Part shown: in pieces, positions 12,340 through 14,034 of the stretch
Layout: each line of letters begins with the position of its first letter
Numbering within the stretch: the first letter of the stretch is position 1
DNA from: Flectobacillus sp.
GTDB lineage: Bacteria; Bacteroidota; Bacteroidia; Cytophagales; Spirosomataceae
Reading direction: 5' to 3'
DNA: 14,034 nucleotides
Assembly: GCA_029865665.1 (NCBI GenBank)
Contig: JARXAV010000135.1
Span: 1-14,034, forward strand
Notes under the pieces: model-generated
Told to the model about the DNA's origin: nothing
Seen by the model: the letters and a program-made list of their open reading frames with translations, nothing else
The model's database searches: none
Made by a program: the position numbers and the translations under genes

Positions 12340-13443
12340 TTATACTTTTATTTCGACTGGTTTTGTTTTTTCCATGGAAGCGTTTCTAATTGCCACTTGT
12401 TGTGCTAATTTTTCAGCCGCCTCACGGAAGGCATCGGCAACCACGCCTTCTGTCATCACAACAGGTCTGCCTTCGTCTCCCCCTTCTCTAATCGTTTGAA
12501 CCAATGGAATACAACCCAACAGATTGGTTTCATACTTTTCTGCCAATTGCTTACCACCGTCTTTTCCGAAGATATAGTATTTATTATCAGGGAGTTCTTC
12601 TGGTGTAAAGTACGCCATATTCTCGATGATTCCCAATACAGGAACGTTAATCTGTGCCTGACGGAAGAACATTAAACCTTTAGTAGCATCACTTAATGCC
12701 ACTTTTTGAGGAGTCGTTACAATCACTGCCCCCGTAACTGGCACTAACTGTACTAACGAAAGGTGAATGTCGGAAGTACCTGGAGGTAAGTCGATTAATA
12801 AATAATCTAATTCGCCCCAATACGCATCTTCAAAAAACTGACGTAAAGCTCTCGTTGCCATAGGCCCTCTCCAAGGCACAGGACTGTCTGCTGGTGTCAA
12901 GAAACCCATCGAAATCATTTTGATTCCGTATTGCATAATGGGCTGAATCATGTTTTTGCCGTCCACCTGCTGAATCATTGGCTGCATATCTTCTACCCCA
13001 AACATCACAGGAATCGAAGGGCCTGATACATCGGCATCAATGATACCTACTTTTGCACCCGACTGCTTCAAAGCCATCGCCAAATTGGCGGTTACTGTCG
13101 ATTTACCAACACCACCCTTCCCCGAAGAAATGGCAATGATGTTTTTTACGCCCGACAATAACTGACTGTTGAAACGAGTACTCGTTACATCAGCCGTCAT
13201 GTTGATGACCACTCGTAAATCCGCATCTACGTGTGTATGAATAGCATCTTCACAATCCTGACGAATTTTCTCTTTTAAAGGACAAGCAGGTGTTGTTAAT
13301 ACAACCGTGAAACGCACTTCGCCAATACCCAATTCAACATCCTTAATCATGTTAAGGGTTACCAAATCTTTTTTTAGATCAGGCTCTTGAACGGTAGCCA
13401 AGGCTTTAATAATATCTTCTTTGTTAATTCGTAAATCACCCAT
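12340..13443 (-). CDS. mrp: Mrp/ApbC-family P-loop NTPase, Fe-S cluster carrier
   Basis: The 367-residue protein has an N-terminal MIP18 (DUF59) domain (about 5-85, with EPDLKKDLVTLNMI and TTPACPLKEKI) and a MinD/Mrp ATPase domain. The deviant Walker A loop is SSGKGGVGKST (106-116), followed by IIDADVSGPSIP (134-145) and LLIDLPPGTSDIHL (215-228). Family members bind and transfer Fe-S clusters, usually through a CxxC after the ENM motif. Here that place reads ENMAYFTPEELPDNKYYIFG and no CxxC exists anywhere, which I recall as the usual Bacteroidota form. The frame extends to a TTG at 13488, but the ATG at 13443 gives the normal start just before RINKEDIIKAL and leaves a 69-base leader from the predicted promoter. 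Confidence 0.93.
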   Translation of the reverse strand: MGDLRINKEDIIKALATVQEPDLKKDLVTLNMIKDVELGIGEVRFTVVLTTPACPLKEKIRQDCEDAIHTHVDADLRVVINMTADVTSTRFNSQLLSGVKNIIAISSGKGGVGKSTVTANLAMALKQSGAKVGIIDADVSGPSIPVMFGVEDMQPMIQQVDGKNMIQPIMQYGIKMISMGFLTPADSPVPWRGPMATRALRQFFEDAYWGELDYLLIDLPPGTSDIHLSLVQLVPVTGAVIVTTPQKVALSDATKGLMFFRQAQINVPVLGIIENMAYFTPEELPDNKYYIFGKDGGKQLAEKYETNLLGCIPLVQTIREGGDEGRPVVMTEGVVADAFREAAEKLAQQVAIRNASMEKTKPVEIKV

Positions 13444-13518
13444 TCCTGTAATAATCGTTTTTGAATAAAGGTCATCGCTCCTGAGCAAAACACAGTGCCA
13501 TACCTAGTTATTTAACCA

Positions 13519-13526
13519 CAAAGATA
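13519..13526 (-). promoter_or_regulatory. -7 promoter box of mrp-nifU
   Basis: On the minus strand the bases read TATCTTTG, an exact TAnnTTTG match 75 bases upstream of the mrp ATG. No good TTG is found 19-21 bases further up. The predicted leader holds a nine-codon frame starting at 13501 that ends near 13472; its use is unproven. Confidence 0.5.
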
Positions 13527-13702
13527 GTGCGTAAGTTTCTATTGGCATGAAGTATCATTCCGAATGCACAAAATATTATGCTTTTTCTCTATTCTTTACG
13601 AACTTTGTCATTTAAAAGCAATTGGCGTTCGGCAATCAGTTAGCAATGGACTGAGCTAGTTTACGTCTGACAGCCGATAAAGATAGCTAAAATCATTCAT
13701 CA

Positions 13703-14034
13703 ATGACCACTCACAACAAACCCTACCTAGTAGGAATTACAGGAGGTAGTGCTTCTGGGAAAACCCTGTTTCTCAAAAGTTTAATGGCTTCCTTTCCAGA
13801 ACATGAAATCTGTTTGATTTCACAGGATAATTATTACAAACCGATTCATTTACAAAAAAAGGATGCAAACGGGATTGAAAACTTCGACTTACCCGAGTCG
13901 ATAGATGACCACGCCTTTGCTAAAGATGTGGAAAAGTTGAAAAATGGACAGGATGTTTTTAAGGAAGAATACACCTTTAATAACAAAGAAAGAAAACCCG
14001 AAATGTTGCACTTTAAGCCTGCTCCTATTGTGGT
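13703..14034 (+). CDS. udk: Uridine kinase, 5' part (gene runs off the window)
   Basis: The visible 110 codons encode a P-loop kinase of the uridine kinase/phosphoribulokinase family, which phosphorylates uridine and cytidine in pyrimidine salvage. Seen are VGITGGSASGKT (10-21) as Walker A, SQDNYYK (40-46), NFDLPESIDD (about 62-71) and EEYTFNN (about 88-94). The Walker A loop continues LFL rather than the usual second Thr, a form I associate with Bacteroidota uridine kinases. The ATG at 13703 gives a normal short N-terminus. It is divergent from mrp across about 260 bp in which no strong rightward promoter match is seen. The C-terminal half is outside the window. Confidence 0.88.
   Translation, partial: MTTHNKPYLVGITGGSASGKTLFLKSLMASFPEHEICLISQDNYYKPIHLQKKDANGIENFDLPESIDDHAFAKDVEKLKNGQDVFKEEYTFNNKERKPEMLHFKPAPIV

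Noticed and set aside
13444..13501. TTG start of mrp at 13488 and a nine-codon leader frame from 13501
   Set aside because: The ATG at 13443 fits the usual Mrp N-terminus; the leader frame has no translation signal or conservation that I can see.

Overview
The window looks like a stretch of a Bacteroidota chromosome, most likely from the order Cytophagales (a Flectobacillus/Arcicella-like relative is my inference, not a database result). Reasons: AT-rich intergenic DNA, starts that mostly lack Shine-Dalgarno sequences, several matches to the Bacteroidota promoter -7 box TAnnTTTG, a lipoprotein with a short SCKK-type lipobox, and a gene set typical of the group (a Mrp without CxxC, a Nif3-like protein next to a C4 zinc-ribbon coiled-coil protein, a stand-alone phosphosulfolactate synthase). 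It is mostly core metabolism with accessory pieces between the genes.

Left part (1-1340): a leftward unit of a secreted DUF2147 protein followed by a TetR/AcrR regulator. Two nearly identical 21-bp palindromes bracket the unit. One overlaps the DUF2147 promoter and the other lies beyond the tetR terminator at the window edge. This suggests a small self-regulated regulon that includes an unseen gene to the left.

Middle left (1465-4954): a comA-like phosphosulfolactate synthase with its own promoter and a strong terminator, a DedA membrane protein, aroE, and a convergent Nudix hydrolase. aroE is bracketed by two related long palindromic repeat elements.

Middle (5068-7841): a Nif3-like dinuclear-metal protein and a coiled-coil zinc-ribbon protein, probably one operon ending in a clear terminator. 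Then comes a two-gene toxin-antitoxin module with a PIN-domain toxin, closed by a hairpin.

Right part (7852-14034): a leftward 590-residue D-Ala-D-Ala-ligase-like protein with an insertion and a second partial N-terminal domain. Next are an eight-repeat beta-propeller lipoprotein with an exact 40-residue period, an HD-family phosphohydrolase whose start codon lies in an inverted repeat, and a truncated cyanase relic. The leftward mrp-nifU pair (Fe-S cluster carrier and scaffold) follows, and divergently the 5' part of a uridine kinase gene that runs off the window.

No tRNA, rRNA, CRISPR array, insertion sequence or phage gene was seen. The items most worth checking are the paired TetR operators, the palindromic elements around aroE, the odd Ddl architecture, the cyanase relic and the role of the lone comA.
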